A stretch of DNA of 64,000 nucleotides from Paenibacillus polymyxa (lineage in GTDB: Bacteria; Bacillota; Bacilli; Paenibacillales; Paenibacillaceae), in contig NZ_CP049783.1 of NCBI RefSeq assembly GCF_015710975.1, forward strand, positions 558,001 through 622,000. The letters are read 5' to 3'. Both the position numbers and the translations under genes were made by a program. The notes under the pieces were generated by a model that was given only the letters and a program-made list of their open reading frames with translations, was not told the origin of the DNA and ran no database searches. Shown here one piece after another: positions 8,540 through 18,804 of the stretch. The stretch's first letter is position 1, and the number at the start of each line of letters is the position of its first letter.

Positions 8540-11500
8540 ATGCTTTCATATCCTTTCATAGCCTCATCCACTGAAATAGCGTCCTCCTTTACCCGCTTGA
8601 TCAGACTCCGCAAATCCTCATCCGCATGGTCAAGGTCAGAAGCTTTGACCGATGATTGCGGGCCTTCGGTTATCACTTCTCTCGTACTGGCAGCAAGCCT
8701 GCCTTCTATAAATTGCGCCAGCTGTGAAACTGTACCGTATGAGAACAGGTCTCCGGCCTCCACTTCAGGATCAACCCGTTCATTCAGAAGACTCAGCACT
8801 TTTAAAATAAGCAGCGAATCCCCACCAATTTCAAAAAAATGTTGACTCACATCAATTTCTTCGTATCCCAGCACCTCGGCCCAAATTTGAGCAATCTGCT
8901 GTTCCAATTCTGTGTAAGGTTCTGTCGGTTTCCCTTTCAGACTGACCTTCACATCTGTCACCAAACGGTTAGGCTTGACGAATGACGGAGCTCCTACCTC
9001 CTTGGTGAATAGCGGTACAGCTCGTCGTCGATCCGTCAGCATATCCGGTGCAAGCTGAATTTTCATCATCGGCGCCCATTCACGGAGCTTCTGTGTATCA
9101 AACTTGCCGATGGCCACTTGATCCAGCGGACAAGACAAGCTCATGTGGAAAGCAGCCAGTGCATCCGGTACAGGCATATAATCCATACAGCCTGGTCCTG
9201 TAAGTCCCTCCCATGCGTACCAGTTGATTGCCAACGTCGTTTGCCCCCGCATGTTCCGCTGTGCGCTGAAGGCATCCATAAAAGTGTTGGCAACCGCATA
9301 ATCCCCACCGCCAGCTCCGCCCCATAGCGAAGCTACCGAAGAGAAGAGAACGAAGAAATCTGTCTCTTGCTCAGCAAGAAGCTTATCCAGTACTAACGTG
9401 CCATGAATTTTGGGGCAAAGTACCTTCCCAAAGTCATCCCTATTCTGAACTTCCAGCGGACGGCTGGTATCGCCGCTAGCTGCTGCGCAATGAACCACTC
9501 CTTTAATGGGGCCAAAACGAGCTTGCACATCTTCAAAAATCAGCTGCACCTGCCTAAAATCAGACACATCTCCCGCGTAGTAATGGACCTGTGAGCCGTG
9601 TTTTTCCATATCTACAAAGGCTGACAACTTACGATAAGTTGCAGCATCAGCTTGTCTTTCCACCGGATCATGTATAATTTGTGACCAATGCTCTTTTTCC
9701 GGCAGCTCTGTCCGATTCAGAATGACCAGATGGATCGGGGCTTGCTGGGACAAATACCGGCAGACCTCAAGTCCCAAGCCTCCTGCACCACCAGTCACGA
9801 TATACACCGCACCCGGACGAATGGTGACGGAACGCCGAGCTGGAATATTCGGATGATTCCGAGTATCCGGGGTGCTTACCATGTCCGATTCCAGACGGGC
9901 CATGCCTTGGATATATCGTTCCTGACGGATGACAACGAACGAATCTGTTTTATTTTCTTGCAGCTCGGTCATGATCAGATCCGCAACTTGCTCCCTCGTG
10001 TGGTGGATCGTATCAACATCCAGTCCGAAACATTGCAATTGTGGATGCTCCTGAGAAATAACCTTCACTAAACCGTGAATCGCAGATTTTTCAGGTGATA
10101 TATACTGTTCATCCGAAATCCGCTGTGTAAAGTTCGAGACCACTCGCAAATCGAACGTTTCATGTAAACCCTGATGCAGTAATGCTTTTGTCAGAAAATA
10201 AAGGCTATAGACACCTGACTCCAAAGCAACATCAACAGTTTCAATATTGACTGGAGTTGAAGGGGGATCTGTGCAGGTCCAGAGATGAACGATACCGTTC
10301 AAGCGCTGATTCCGTTGTCTCAGTTCACTCATGAGTTGAAGGTAATCTGCTTCTACACCCGCTCGGATGGTGTATTGATGATGGCTCTGTTTTTCAAACA
10401 TCTGCCCCATCTCTATGGTCACCACCTGATGGTCAGAATGCGTCAAGCGAAGCGCCAGCTCGTCACCAATTCCCAGCTTGTCTTTAAAGATTAGCCAGTT
10501 TCCCTGAACTAGTGCACCTTCTCTTGTCTTCTTCAGTTCTTTTGGAGTCCAGCGAACACGGTACATTAAATCTTCGATTGTACTCACCTGTGCTTGTTCA
10601 CTCATTCGACCGATAATCAGTGCGGTCTCAGCCTTAGTACGGTTTGGCAAACGCACAGGGAAGGTCCGTACTTCCGTGAATTGCTCTTCCTTCAACAACT
10701 GCTCCCATGTTTCCGTCGGAACCAGTGGAGAATCCTTTCGTATATCCTGATCTTCGAACAGCCACCATCCCTCTGTCATTCCCCACACGAGATTTTCCGC
10801 AGGCTCGTTCTGCACCTTTTCGATCATAAACAGGGCTCCACCAGGGGCAAGTACCTTTTTCAACTGAGACAAGGAGGTTCGTAAACGGCTCGTGGCATGA
10901 ATCACATTCAGACCAATAATGATATCAAACTGTTCCGGCACAAAGCCTTGTGCCAAAGGATCCTCTTCAATATTAAAAGTCTGATATTGAACAAACGGAT
11001 ACGCTGCAAACTGCTTTTGTGCTTCCAAAATGATGCCCCGTCCCAAATCGGTATAGCAATACTCCACTTGGAGACCTGCTATGACTGGAAAAAGTACCTT
11101 ACCCACCGTTCCCGAGCCAGCCCCGACTTCCAGAATGCGGAGCCGTTTTCCCGCTTGTGCTAAAATATGCTGCTTTAATGCGTCCAGCGCCATCGTCTCA
11201 CACAGATCGCCCAGGGTACGTCCCTGATTGGCAAAGCCCGCCAGAAATTGCGATGTGCCATCGGGAAACAGTACACTCAAAGGCGATCTTTTCCCCGTTA
11301 ATACAGCCGGATAGGCGTCCAGACAATACTTCAACACCTTGAAGGTTCCAGCAAATGCCGGATATTGCTCGATGTATTGGGTACATAACATCGACAGGTC
11401 GGGAACTGACTGATCAACGGTCAGCATTATATTTTCACCGTCCAAGCGTACGTGGCCCTGCTTCTCTACGAAACGCAGCATGAACCGGAAGAGACGCTGA

Positions 11501-14500
11501 TATGTGGAGGTGATCCCTATCGTATGCAGCATTTCAGACTCTTTGTATACTTTTCCAGGTTGTGTGAGCGTCCCCCATTGCCTGAATAGTTCGATGATAA
11601 GCTGGGCCGCAAATTCATCAACCGCCTCTTTATATCCCTGGACTACCGCGAATCCGCTCTCCTCCAATAACCGTTCACCGAATTGAAAAACCATCTCGGT
11701 AGCCTGCCAGAAATCAGGAGCTCCCTTCTGCGTGCCAGCGATCAATTCCGCACTGGCTGGTACATCCGGTGATTGCTGAACTTTAGGTTCAACCCAGTAG
11801 CGCTTCTCTTCAAACGGGTAGCCTGGAAGAGGGACACGCACCCGGTTCTGTCCGCGATAATAGTCATCCCACTCCAGCTCACTGCCCTGCATATAAGCCT
11901 CCACCAAACGTTCCAGTGATTCCGCAGGTTGGACTCTGTACGGCGCTGGATTTCCCCCTGTTTTGCCTATCGTATTTACGTATATTCGTTCGCGATCTAG
12001 TAATATGGAAGCCGCATTTTGATCGCCCTGCTCTGCAAACAGCTTGAGTTTACGCTGTAATTCTTCCTGCGAGCTGACGACGGTAGCCAAACGATAAGCA
12101 TCGTTTCCACGACTGATATTGGTGCAGTAACAAATGTCTGCCAAAGCTTCGTGGTTATTTCCCAAATAAGCCGCAAACCTCTCGGCATAAGCGTAGAGCG
12201 CTTGTTCGGTCCGGGCAGACAAAGTGAACAAATATTCTTCGCCCGGAGGCGGAGCTTCTCTTTGGAGCGTATATTCCTCCAATACAACATGGCAATTCGT
12301 TCCGCTCAGACCAAATGAGCTTACACCTGCACGACGAATCCCGCATTCAGGCATCCATTCCTGAAGTGACGGAGCGACATAAACCGGAGAATTGACAAAA
12401 TCAATATGCGGGTTAGGCACTTTAAAATGAAGGGATGCTGGAATCTGGCGTTTGGTCATGGCCAGCACTGCCTTCATAAACCCGGCAATCCCTGCTGCTG
12501 AATCCAGATGCCCGATATTGCTCTTGACCGATCCTACCGCACAGAACTGTTTACGATTTGTATAACGTCCAAAAGCCCGCGCAATGCCTTCCATTTCAAT
12601 AGGATCGCCTAGCTTGGTGCCTGTTCCATGTGTCTCGATATATGAAATTGTCTCTGGATCAATCCCCGCGCGCTTCCAGGCTTCCTCAATCACATCAGCC
12701 TGCGCAGCGGCATTAGGAGCGGTCATTCCGTTGGATCGCCCATCCGAGTTAGCCGCGCTTCCTTTGATCACTGCGTAAATATAATCACCATCAGCCACGG
12801 CCTGCTCCAGTGACTTGAGTACAACAGCACCTACTCCTTCGCCACCACCTGTACCGTCCGCCGATGCGTCGTACGCTTTCGTCTTGCCATCAGGCGCGGC
12901 GATTCCCATATTGAAGAGATTTTCATCTACCATCGACAGGTACAAATTGACACCGCCAGCCACAGCCATTTCGCAGCTACCAGACGTGATCTCCTGTACC
13001 GCATGATGCACAGCCATGAGTGAAGAGGAACAGGCCGTGTTAATGACCTCTGCCGGGCCTGTCCAATTAAAGACATAAGCAATTCGTCCGGCAATCACAG
13101 CTTGTAAATTCCCCGGTATAGCAGAGGGCTCAATCTGTGGCATCAGGTCCAAATATTGCGGTGTACCTGTTCCTACAAATACTCCCGTCTTCGACCCGTA
13201 CACCTCTTTTTCCGAGTATCCCGCATTCATCATTGCTTCCCAAACAACCTGTAATAGCAGGCGCTGCTGTGGGTCCATCATTCGTGCTTCATTGGGAGCT
13301 ATATGGAAAAACGATGCATCGAAGCCATCAATTTGCTCCAGATATGCCCCTTGCGGCAACGATCCTAGCTGTCCAGCTACATTATCTGAACCATGAACTA
13401 TATCCTGTAACCGATGAGTTGGAATGTCGCGAACAGCATCCACCTCGTGACACAGATTGTCCCAGAAGGCATCGCAACTGTCCGCCATAGGAAAACGACA
13501 AGCCATGCCAATCACAGCAACATCACCGTGTCTTCCCTTGGCTCCAAGCTCAGCCCTGTGGATATGTTGCCGTCTTGTATCCATTTCGCGAAGGGGTTTG
13601 ATAGGTTTCTCCACACCGCCGGACTGAATGATTTGGGCCTGCATCGCGATCGTATGATGTGTAAAAAGCTGCGGAATGGTCAGCTGAGTCTTCAGTAAAT
13701 GTTGGATTCTGCTTTGCAGTCGCACGATAGACAACGAGTTGCCACCTGCTTCAAAAAAACTGTCCTCCACACTAACGGCAGGCACGGACAGCAACTTCTT
13801 CCAGATATCCGCGAGTTGTTCCTCCAACTCATTACGTGGTGCCACATATGCACGAGTATGGACTACTCCAATCCGTTGCAAAGGCAGCGCCTTTTTATCC
13901 ACCTTGCCATTTGCCGTGACAGGCATGGACTCCAGACAAACTACATGTGCCGGAACCATATAGTCCGGTACATATTGCTTCAGGTACAATTGGATGTCAT
14001 TGGTTCCTAACGGAGATGCTTTCGAGGTCTTCAGCCTCTTCAATGTATAAAAGGCTGCGAGTTCCTCGGTGTGCTCTCCTGATCCATGCGGGATGACCAC
14101 CGCTTCTTTGATAGACGGATGACTTCTGAGAAGAGACTCAATCTCTCCCAGTTCCACACGCATTCCTCGGATTTTAACCTGATCATCCGATCTGCCTATA
14201 AATTCCAGATTATCGTCTGGCAACCATCTCACCAGATCGCCTGTTTTATACATCCGCTCTGTTTGGGTTCCAAACGGGTTCGGCACAAAGCGTTCGTCCG
14301 TCAAGCGTGGATTGTATAAGTATCCTCGCGCCAATCCAGCTCCAGCGATGAACAGCTCTCCAGTCGCCCCAAAGGGCAGCAAGCGTTGCTGTGGATCTAG
14401 AACATACACCTGATAATTTAATAGCGGCTTGCCTATGGGTAGAGTTGCCCGTTGCTCTACAGGTTGGCATTCATACAAAGTCGTATTAATAGCCGCTTCT

Positions 14501-16161
14501 GTCGGGCCGTAAATGTTAAACAGCTTGTCTATGTTCAGCTTATCGCGTAATTGCTGTACCAGTTGCCCGCTACAAACCTCACCTGCCATGATGATAAAAG
14601 CAAAGGGATGCTCAATATCCGGTGCCTGCTCCAACAGCACTTCCATTAGTGAAGGTACGGTATTTAACACATTAATCCGTTCCTTCCGTACCAATCCCCA
14701 AAAGGCGCTTGGATCTGTCTTGGCTTCTTTTGAAACCAGGTACAATGTCCCTCCGGTAGCTAAAGGCAAAAAAATCTGCTGCACAGAAGGATCGAATGTG
14801 AATGGAGCCATCAAAACATGCCTCAACTCTTCATGGAAATCATAGCTATGTTTCAGCCCAGCCAATTGATTAACAATATGTCGATGCTCTATCATCACGC
14901 CTTTGGGCGTTCCAGTCGAGCCTGATGTATATATGACATACGCCATATGATCAGGTCTGCCTTGAACTGGCAGATTGGATGTCTCGCCTGTATAGAAGGC
15001 GGGACTGGACAGATCAAGCACTGTTCCTTGAAAAGGATGGGCATCCACATACTCTGACGGTGAGATCAGCAACTCCATCCGACTATCCGTAAAAAGCTGC
15101 TGTACCCGCTCTGCTGGAAACGCCGGATCTATCGGACAATACGCCCCTCCTGCCTTTAGTACCGCCAGGATTGCCACGATAACTTCCACCGTCGGCTCAG
15201 TCATGATGCCGACAATATCATCTGGACCCACTCCATGACGTTGTAAAGCACGGGCAAGTTGATTGGCTCTTGCATTTAGCTCTCTGTAACTAATGCAATA
15301 TTCTGCTTCGACTACAGCAGCTTGCTCAGGCGTTTGTACCACCTGTTCTTCGAACAACTGATGCAGCATATTCACATCCGTCAGTTCTACAGCCGTCTGA
15401 TTTAAGCCCTTTACTAGAAGCTCTCGTTGCTGTGGAGCCAGCATATTTGCCGCATCATCCTCCAGAGAAACCGCTGATTTCTTAGGCCATTGAGCCAGAA
15501 CATACAGCAAGTTGGCAGCAAAGGATTCAAGCAAGGACATCGAGTACACCTCAGGTCGATAAACGAGTTGCAGTATCCGACCTTCTTCTTCGTTCGGTAC
15601 AAGCTTGATTATCAGATCGAATCGATCCAGGTCATCGACCGCCGTTTGTAATCCCTCATCCACACATGCCAGTTGCCACAGTTCTTGCAGCTCTCTTCCA
15701 TGAAGAGATGTCCACTTGTCATAGAGAAGGGACAAAGAATTGGCCTGATGGTTCAATGTTCGGGAAAACTCGGCCTTCATGTCTTCGTTTAGCTCACGCC
15801 ACGTTCGACTTCCTTGAACCCGAGGCTTGAGAAAAAGCAGACTCCCTGGCTCGGATTGGGCCTGTACAAGCGTCGTCGTGCCAATACATATATCTTCTGA
15901 CTGCGAATAGCGATGGAGTAGCCCTGACAGCGCCGTCAGAAACAAAATAAAACGTCCCAGTTCCGAGCCTTTCGACATTTGATCCAGTTGGCGGATTGTC
16001 TCCCTGGGAATAACCCGTTCTAACGTTTCTCTGCGTGCTCCCGGTTGATAGTTAGACTTGCTTTTGCTTACAGGCAATAATTCCCGCGGCAGATCTTGAG
16101 ACCATTTTTTCATCCAATATTCTTCAATGATCCGGTCTTTCAGATGCGTACTCTTGTCCAT
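8536..16161 (-). CDS. Hybrid NRPS-PKS: half C-A-T-KS-cMT-KR-ACP
   Basis: The 2541-aa protein starts with about 230 residues matching only the second half of a condensation domain; HHxxxDG is absent. Then come an A domain (AYVIYTSGSTGTPKG, YGPTE, YKTGD; hand-read code DPQNIAIINK, which I cannot assign) and a carrier (FFEAGGNSLS, near 808). A ketosynthase follows (Cys in NTACSSS near 1043, ETHGTGTK near 1177, NIGHLDSAAG). There is no AT. A C-methyltransferase (LEVGAGSGTVGK near 1679), a ketoreductase (GGAGGLG near 2120, catalytic Tyr in GDYAVANTF near 2290) and an ACP (FFEIGGDSLL, near 2447) complete it. Product step: one amino acid extended by a methylated beta-hydroxy unit. The frame is open for 18 more codons, but the ATG at 16161 has AGAGGGGAG upstream. 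Confidence 0.95.
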   Translation of the reverse strand: MDKSTHLKDRIIEEYWMKKWSQDLPRELLPVSKSKSNYQPGARRETLERVIPRETIRQLDQMSKGSELGRFILFLTALSGLLHRYSQSEDICIGTTTLVQAQSEPGSLLFLKPRVQGSRTWRELNEDMKAEFSRTLNHQANSLSLLYDKWTSLHGRELQELWQLACVDEGLQTAVDDLDRFDLIIKLVPNEEEGRILQLVYRPEVYSMSLLESFAANLLYVLAQWPKKSAVSLEDDAANMLAPQQRELLVKGLNQTAVELTDVNMLHQLFEEQVVQTPEQAAVVEAEYCISYRELNARANQLARALQRHGVGPDDIVGIMTEPTVEVIVAILAVLKAGGAYCPIDPAFPAERVQQLFTDSRMELLISPSEYVDAHPFQGTVLDLSSPAFYTGETSNLPVQGRPDHMAYVIYTSGSTGTPKGVMIEHRHIVNQLAGLKHSYDFHEELRHVLMAPFTFDPSVQQIFLPLATGGTLYLVSKEAKTDPSAFWGLVRKERINVLNTVPSLMEVLLEQAPDIEHPFAFIIMAGEVCSGQLVQQLRDKLNIDKLFNIYGPTEAAINTTLYECQPVEQRATLPIGKPLLNYQVYVLDPQQRLLPFGATGELFIAGAGLARGYLYNPRLTDERFVPNPFGTQTERMYKTGDLVRWLPDDNLEFIGRSDDQVKIRGMRVELGEIESLLRSHPSIKEAVVIPHGSGEHTEELAAFYTLKRLKTSKASPLGTNDIQLYLKQYVPDYMVPAHVVCLESMPVTANGKVDKKALPLQRIGVVHTRAYVAPRNELEEQLADIWKKLLSVPAVSVEDSFFEAGGNSLSIVRLQSRIQHLLKTQLTIPQLFTHHTIAMQAQIIQSGGVEKPIKPLREMDTRRQHIHRAELGAKGRHGDVAVIGMACRFPMADSCDAFWDNLCHEVDAVRDIPTHRLQDIVHGSDNVAGQLGSLPQGAYLEQIDGFDASFFHIAPNEARMMDPQQRLLLQVVWEAMMNAGYSEKEVYGSKTGVFVGTGTPQYLDLMPQIEPSAIPGNLQAVIAGRIAYVFNWTGPAEVINTACSSSLMAVHHAVQEITSGSCEMAVAGGVNLYLSMVDENLFNMGIAAPDGKTKAYDASADGTGGGEGVGAVVLKSLEQAVADGDYIYAVIKGSAANSDGRSNGMTAPNAAAQADVIEEAWKRAGIDPETISYIETHGTGTKLGDPIEMEGIARAFGRYTNRKQFCAVGSVKSNIGHLDSAAGIAGFMKAVLAMTKRQIPASLHFKVPNPHIDFVNSPVYVAPSLQEWMPECGIRRAGVSSFGLSGTNCHVVLEEYTLQREAPPPGEEYLFTLSARTEQALYAYAERFAAYLGNNHEALADICYCTNISRGNDAYRLATVVSSQEELQRKLKLFAEQGDQNAASILLDRERIYVNTIGKTGGNPAPYRVQPAESLERLVEAYMQGSELEWDDYYRGQNRVRVPLPGYPFEEKRYWVEPKVQQSPDVPASAELIAGTQKGAPDFWQATEMVFQFGERLLEESGFAVVQGYKEAVDEFAAQLIIELFRQWGTLTQPGKVYKESEMLHTIGITSTYQRLFRFMLRFVEKQGHVRLDGENIMLTVDQSVPDLSMLCTQYIEQYPAFAGTFKVLKYCLDAYPAVLTGKRSPLSVLFPDGTSQFLAGFANQGRTLGDLCETMALDALKQHILAQAGKRLRILEVGAGSGTVGKVLFPVIAGLQVEYCYTDLGRGIILEAQKQFAAYPFVQYQTFNIEEDPLAQGFVPEQFDIIIGLNVIHATSRLRTSLSQLKKVLAPGGALFMIEKVQNEPAENLVWGMTEGWWLFEDQDIRKDSPLVPTETWEQLLKEEQFTEVRTFPVRLPNRTKAETALIIGRMSEQAQVSTIEDLMYRVRWTPKELKKTREGALVQGNWLIFKDKLGIGDELALRLTHSDHQVVTIEMGQMFEKQSHHQYTIRAGVEADYLQLMSELRQRNQRLNGIVHLWTCTDPPSTPVNIETVDVALESGVYSLYFLTKALLHQGLHETFDLRVVSNFTQRISDEQYISPEKSAIHGLVKVISQEHPQLQCFGLDVDTIHHTREQVADLIMTELQENKTDSFVVIRQERYIQGMARLESDMVSTPDTRNHPNIPARRSVTIRPGAVYIVTGGAGGLGLEVCRYLSQQAPIHLVILNRTELPEKEHWSQIIHDPVERQADAATYRKLSAFVDMEKHGSQVHYYAGDVSDFRQVQLIFEDVQARFGPIKGVVHCAAASGDTSRPLEVQNRDDFGKVLCPKIHGTLVLDKLLAEQETDFFVLFSSVASLWGGAGGGDYAVANTFMDAFSAQRNMRGQTTLAINWYAWEGLTGPGCMDYMPVPDALAAFHMSLSCPLDQVAIGKFDTQKLREWAPMMKIQLAPDMLTDRRRAVPLFTKEVGAPSFVKPNRLVTDVKVSLKGKPTEPYTELEQQIAQIWAEVLGYEEIDVSQHFFEIGGDSLLILKVLSLLNERVDPEVEAGDLFSYGTVSQLAQFIEGRLAASTREVITEGPQSSVKASDLDHADEDLRSLIKRVKEDAISVDEAMKGYESI

Positions 16162-16234
16162 ACACACTCCCCTCTCTGTCAACCGTTCCCGGCCTTCATG
16201 AGCTGACGAATCCACATGATCTTTAATTGGTGGA

Positions 16235-17389
16235 CTACTTGATTAATTCACTATTCAAAATACTCAGTCTCTCCTCAAAAGGAGGATGCACGTGCTTCAA
16301 TTCTTTCTCCCATTCCGCCTTGCAGCTGCAATCCAGATGCTCCAGAACGCTTGGATCAAGAGTGTGATTATACTCCTTCAACGCCTCCATCACTCGATCA
16401 CTGCATTGCGGGCAATTGTAAGGCACCCCGACAGGAGAAGGATAAAATTGGAACAATCCGACGATGATCTTCCCCAAATGCGCCGTCCGTTTTACCACCT
16501 CAACGATGCTCCAGAGCCATGCCGGTTTATAGGCCTCTTGATCACTTAAATACTGCACCAGTGTATAATCCTGTACGGTACAGCTTTCCAGTGAAACAGT
16601 CGTCGTACCGATCTCAAAAGCATGTTCAATCGTTTGTACGGCATGCTCGATAGCCTCTTGTTCCGTAATAAAAGGCGGCTTCAGCAACACATAGCTGCGT
16701 AAATTTAGCTCCTGAGTCACCAAGCGGGCGGCCTTGTCAAATTGTTTTAATGAAAAGCCCTTGTTTATGCATACATACCGCAAAAAATCATCAATCATTT
16801 CAAGTCCCATGGCGACTTCCACATGCTTATCCGGTAAAAGGCGCTTAATTTCCGCCATATTTTCCTGCGTTACAAACTCGGGTCTGGTTTCAATAACCAG
16901 CATTTTGATTTCGGGCTTTTCCCCAACCATGCGTATGATCTCCCACAATGCTTCAGCTGGAACTTCATTGTCGTTGAGAATGGAACCGTTATTATACAGA
17001 TTGAGTAAAGGATATTTGGTAAAATCAATCCGATTGAACTCCTTCCGAAATTGCTCCAAATAATAATGGGCGGAAAGAGGGCCGTCTTTGCGCGTTTGCT
17101 TGGCTAAATGACCGCACATGGTGCAGCCGTTTCCATTTTTCAGAGCCCACTCGCATCCGTTCGACATTAAATACATGACTGCGCGTTGGTAGTTTTTCCC
17201 TTGAAAGTTTTCCTCACGAATATCCGTTTCTGTCGCTACTTTGTCCAAATGATACTGTTCATCCGGAATTTTGGCGTGAATTTCCTTCATTAAATTAGCA
17301 ATGAGTCGGTAATAGTGGGCAGTTTCCTTCGTAGTCATCCATTGATAGGAATCCATTTGTTCCCAGTCCTTCGGCTTTCTCATCTTCAT
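16235..17389 (-). CDS. Radical SAM protein, RaSEA/Elp3-like
   Basis: The 384-aa protein carries an atypical cluster motif, Cys79-x9-Cys89-x2-Cys92 within GCEWALKNGNGCTMCGH, instead of CxxxCxxC. The spacing and the GCTMCGH box resemble the archaeosine-synthase-type (RaSEA/TIGR01210-like) branch of radical SAM enzymes. A second Cys set near the C terminus (NCPQC and DCSC) may bind zinc or an auxiliary cluster. Its ATG overlaps the stop of the stand-alone C-domain gene (ATGA), and a gap of about 70 bases separates it from the NRPS-PKS start. The context says it tailors the product or a building block, but the reaction cannot be predicted. There is no sign of a B12-binding domain. Confidence 0.85.
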   Translation of the reverse strand: MKMRKPKDWEQMDSYQWMTTKETAHYYRLIANLMKEIHAKIPDEQYHLDKVATETDIREENFQGKNYQRAVMYLMSNGCEWALKNGNGCTMCGHLAKQTRKDGPLSAHYYLEQFRKEFNRIDFTKYPLLNLYNNGSILNDNEVPAEALWEIIRMVGEKPEIKMLVIETRPEFVTQENMAEIKRLLPDKHVEVAMGLEMIDDFLRYVCINKGFSLKQFDKAARLVTQELNLRSYVLLKPPFITEQEAIEHAVQTIEHAFEIGTTTVSLESCTVQDYTLVQYLSDQEAYKPAWLWSIVEVVKRTAHLGKIIVGLFQFYPSPVGVPYNCPQCSDRVMEALKEYNHTLDPSVLEHLDCSCKAEWEKELKHVHPPFEERLSILNSELIK

Positions 17390-18792
17390 ACACCCCTTTT
17401 CAAAGTATCCGGGCTATAATCAAATTCAATCGCCCAGACCTCTTGCAGTCCCTTTTCCATCTCCGTCAAGGAGTGAATATCCTGAATAGCACAATCTCTT
17501 TCTGTAACCATCAGCCTGAGCAAAGCGACATAACGTTCACATAAGAGTTCTATTATCGATGTTTCATATGTTGAAGGCTGATACAACATTTGGATGGCTG
17601 TTTGCTCCATTTGATGAATACTCACTAGAAGTGAATAATCCGTTACGCTATGCCCGGCAAAGGATTCCAAGGTCAATTCACTTTGTCGATTGATCTCCAG
17701 CGGATAATTTTCAATCACGAGCAATGTATCAAATAGAGGCTCTGTGCTTCTGAAATTTCCGTAAGACTGTATATCCACAAGCGGTGTTGTTTCGTAAGGC
17801 TGCCTCGCTATACTCGCTTGCTGAACATCGAGCAGCGCTTGTTGCAGCGTATCGCTATTCCCAGACTGCAACCGCATAGGAACCGTGTTCATCAGAAGAC
17901 CTACCATTCGTTCAATTCCAGGCAAGCTGCTGGAGCGGCCAGATACTGTTGTGCCGAAAAGCACGTCTTGCCGACCGCTAACCCTTTGTAGCAGAACGCC
18001 CCAAGCCGCTGTAAAAAGGGTACCTATCGTTACCGATTCTTCCTTCGCAACAGCTTCCAGCTCACTCACCAGATCTGGCGGCAATATATACAATTCGCAA
18101 GCCGTATCGCTTATTTTTGGGGCAGAAGTGGTATTAAGCAGGTACAGGGGCTGAGCTTCATATCCAGCCAGATAAGCTTGCCAAAATGCCTTGCTTCCGC
18201 TCTTATCCTGCTTTCCAAGCCATTTCACGTACTCTCGGAAACGCGGCTTGCTTATCTGTTCCGGTTCTCGGCCTGCACGCAGCGTATGATATGCGTGGAT
18301 AAACTCACCCAGCACAATGCCATTACTCCAGCCATCCATCACAATATGATGGTTGCTGACCATCATGATATGACGGTCGTGCGTCAGCCTAAACACTGTA
18401 ATCCGCAATAGTGGGCCCTCGGACAGGTCAAACCCTACAGCGCGGTCTGCCTCTCGCAGCTCCTGCAATACCACCTCTTGCTCCATCTCTGCCATTTCTG
18501 TGAGGTCATGGAAAGCGAAAGATAGTACGCGTCCTTTTAGGATAATCTGAACCGGGTTCTGGATCTTTTCCCAGCGGAATACGCTTCTCAGCACTTCATG
18601 CTGTTGAACCGTCCATTTCCACGCCTCACAGCAGACAGACAGATCAAGCTGGCCACGTAGCGTATAGCTGTATTGTTCAAAATAAGCTCCTGTGTCCTTG
18701 TCCCGCAAATAGTGGTAGAGCATCCCTTCCTGCATGGGAGTCAAACCAATAACATCCTCCACACGTGTTTTGTTCAATGGACGGTGGCTCAT
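17386..18792 (-). CDS. Stand-alone NRPS condensation domain
   Basis: The 468-aa protein is a single condensation domain with no A or carrier domain. It opens IGLTPMQEGMLYHYL, has the catalytic NHHIVMDGWS (HHxxxDG intact) and later motifs such as DVLFGTTVSGR and MVGLLMNTVPMR. An AAGGGGG site precedes the ATG. The next large enzyme of the operon begins with half a C domain that lacks the catalytic histidines, so the simplest role is to supply the missing bond-forming step in trans. A natural donor is the D-Asn thioester on the loader NRPS, since this LTPMQEGMLYHYL type is common downstream of epimerising modules. That pairing is inference. Confidence 0.92.
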   Translation of the reverse strand: MSHRPLNKTRVEDVIGLTPMQEGMLYHYLRDKDTGAYFEQYSYTLRGQLDLSVCCEAWKWTVQQHEVLRSVFRWEKIQNPVQIILKGRVLSFAFHDLTEMAEMEQEVVLQELREADRAVGFDLSEGPLLRITVFRLTHDRHIMMVSNHHIVMDGWSNGIVLGEFIHAYHTLRAGREPEQISKPRFREYVKWLGKQDKSGSKAFWQAYLAGYEAQPLYLLNTTSAPKISDTACELYILPPDLVSELEAVAKEESVTIGTLFTAAWGVLLQRVSGRQDVLFGTTVSGRSSSLPGIERMVGLLMNTVPMRLQSGNSDTLQQALLDVQQASIARQPYETTPLVDIQSYGNFRSTEPLFDTLLVIENYPLEINRQSELTLESFAGHSVTDYSLLVSIHQMEQTAIQMLYQPSTYETSIIELLCERYVALLRLMVTERDCAIQDIHSLTEMEKGLQEVWAIEFDYSPDTLKRGV

Positions 18793-18804
18793 GGTTGTTC
18801 CCCC

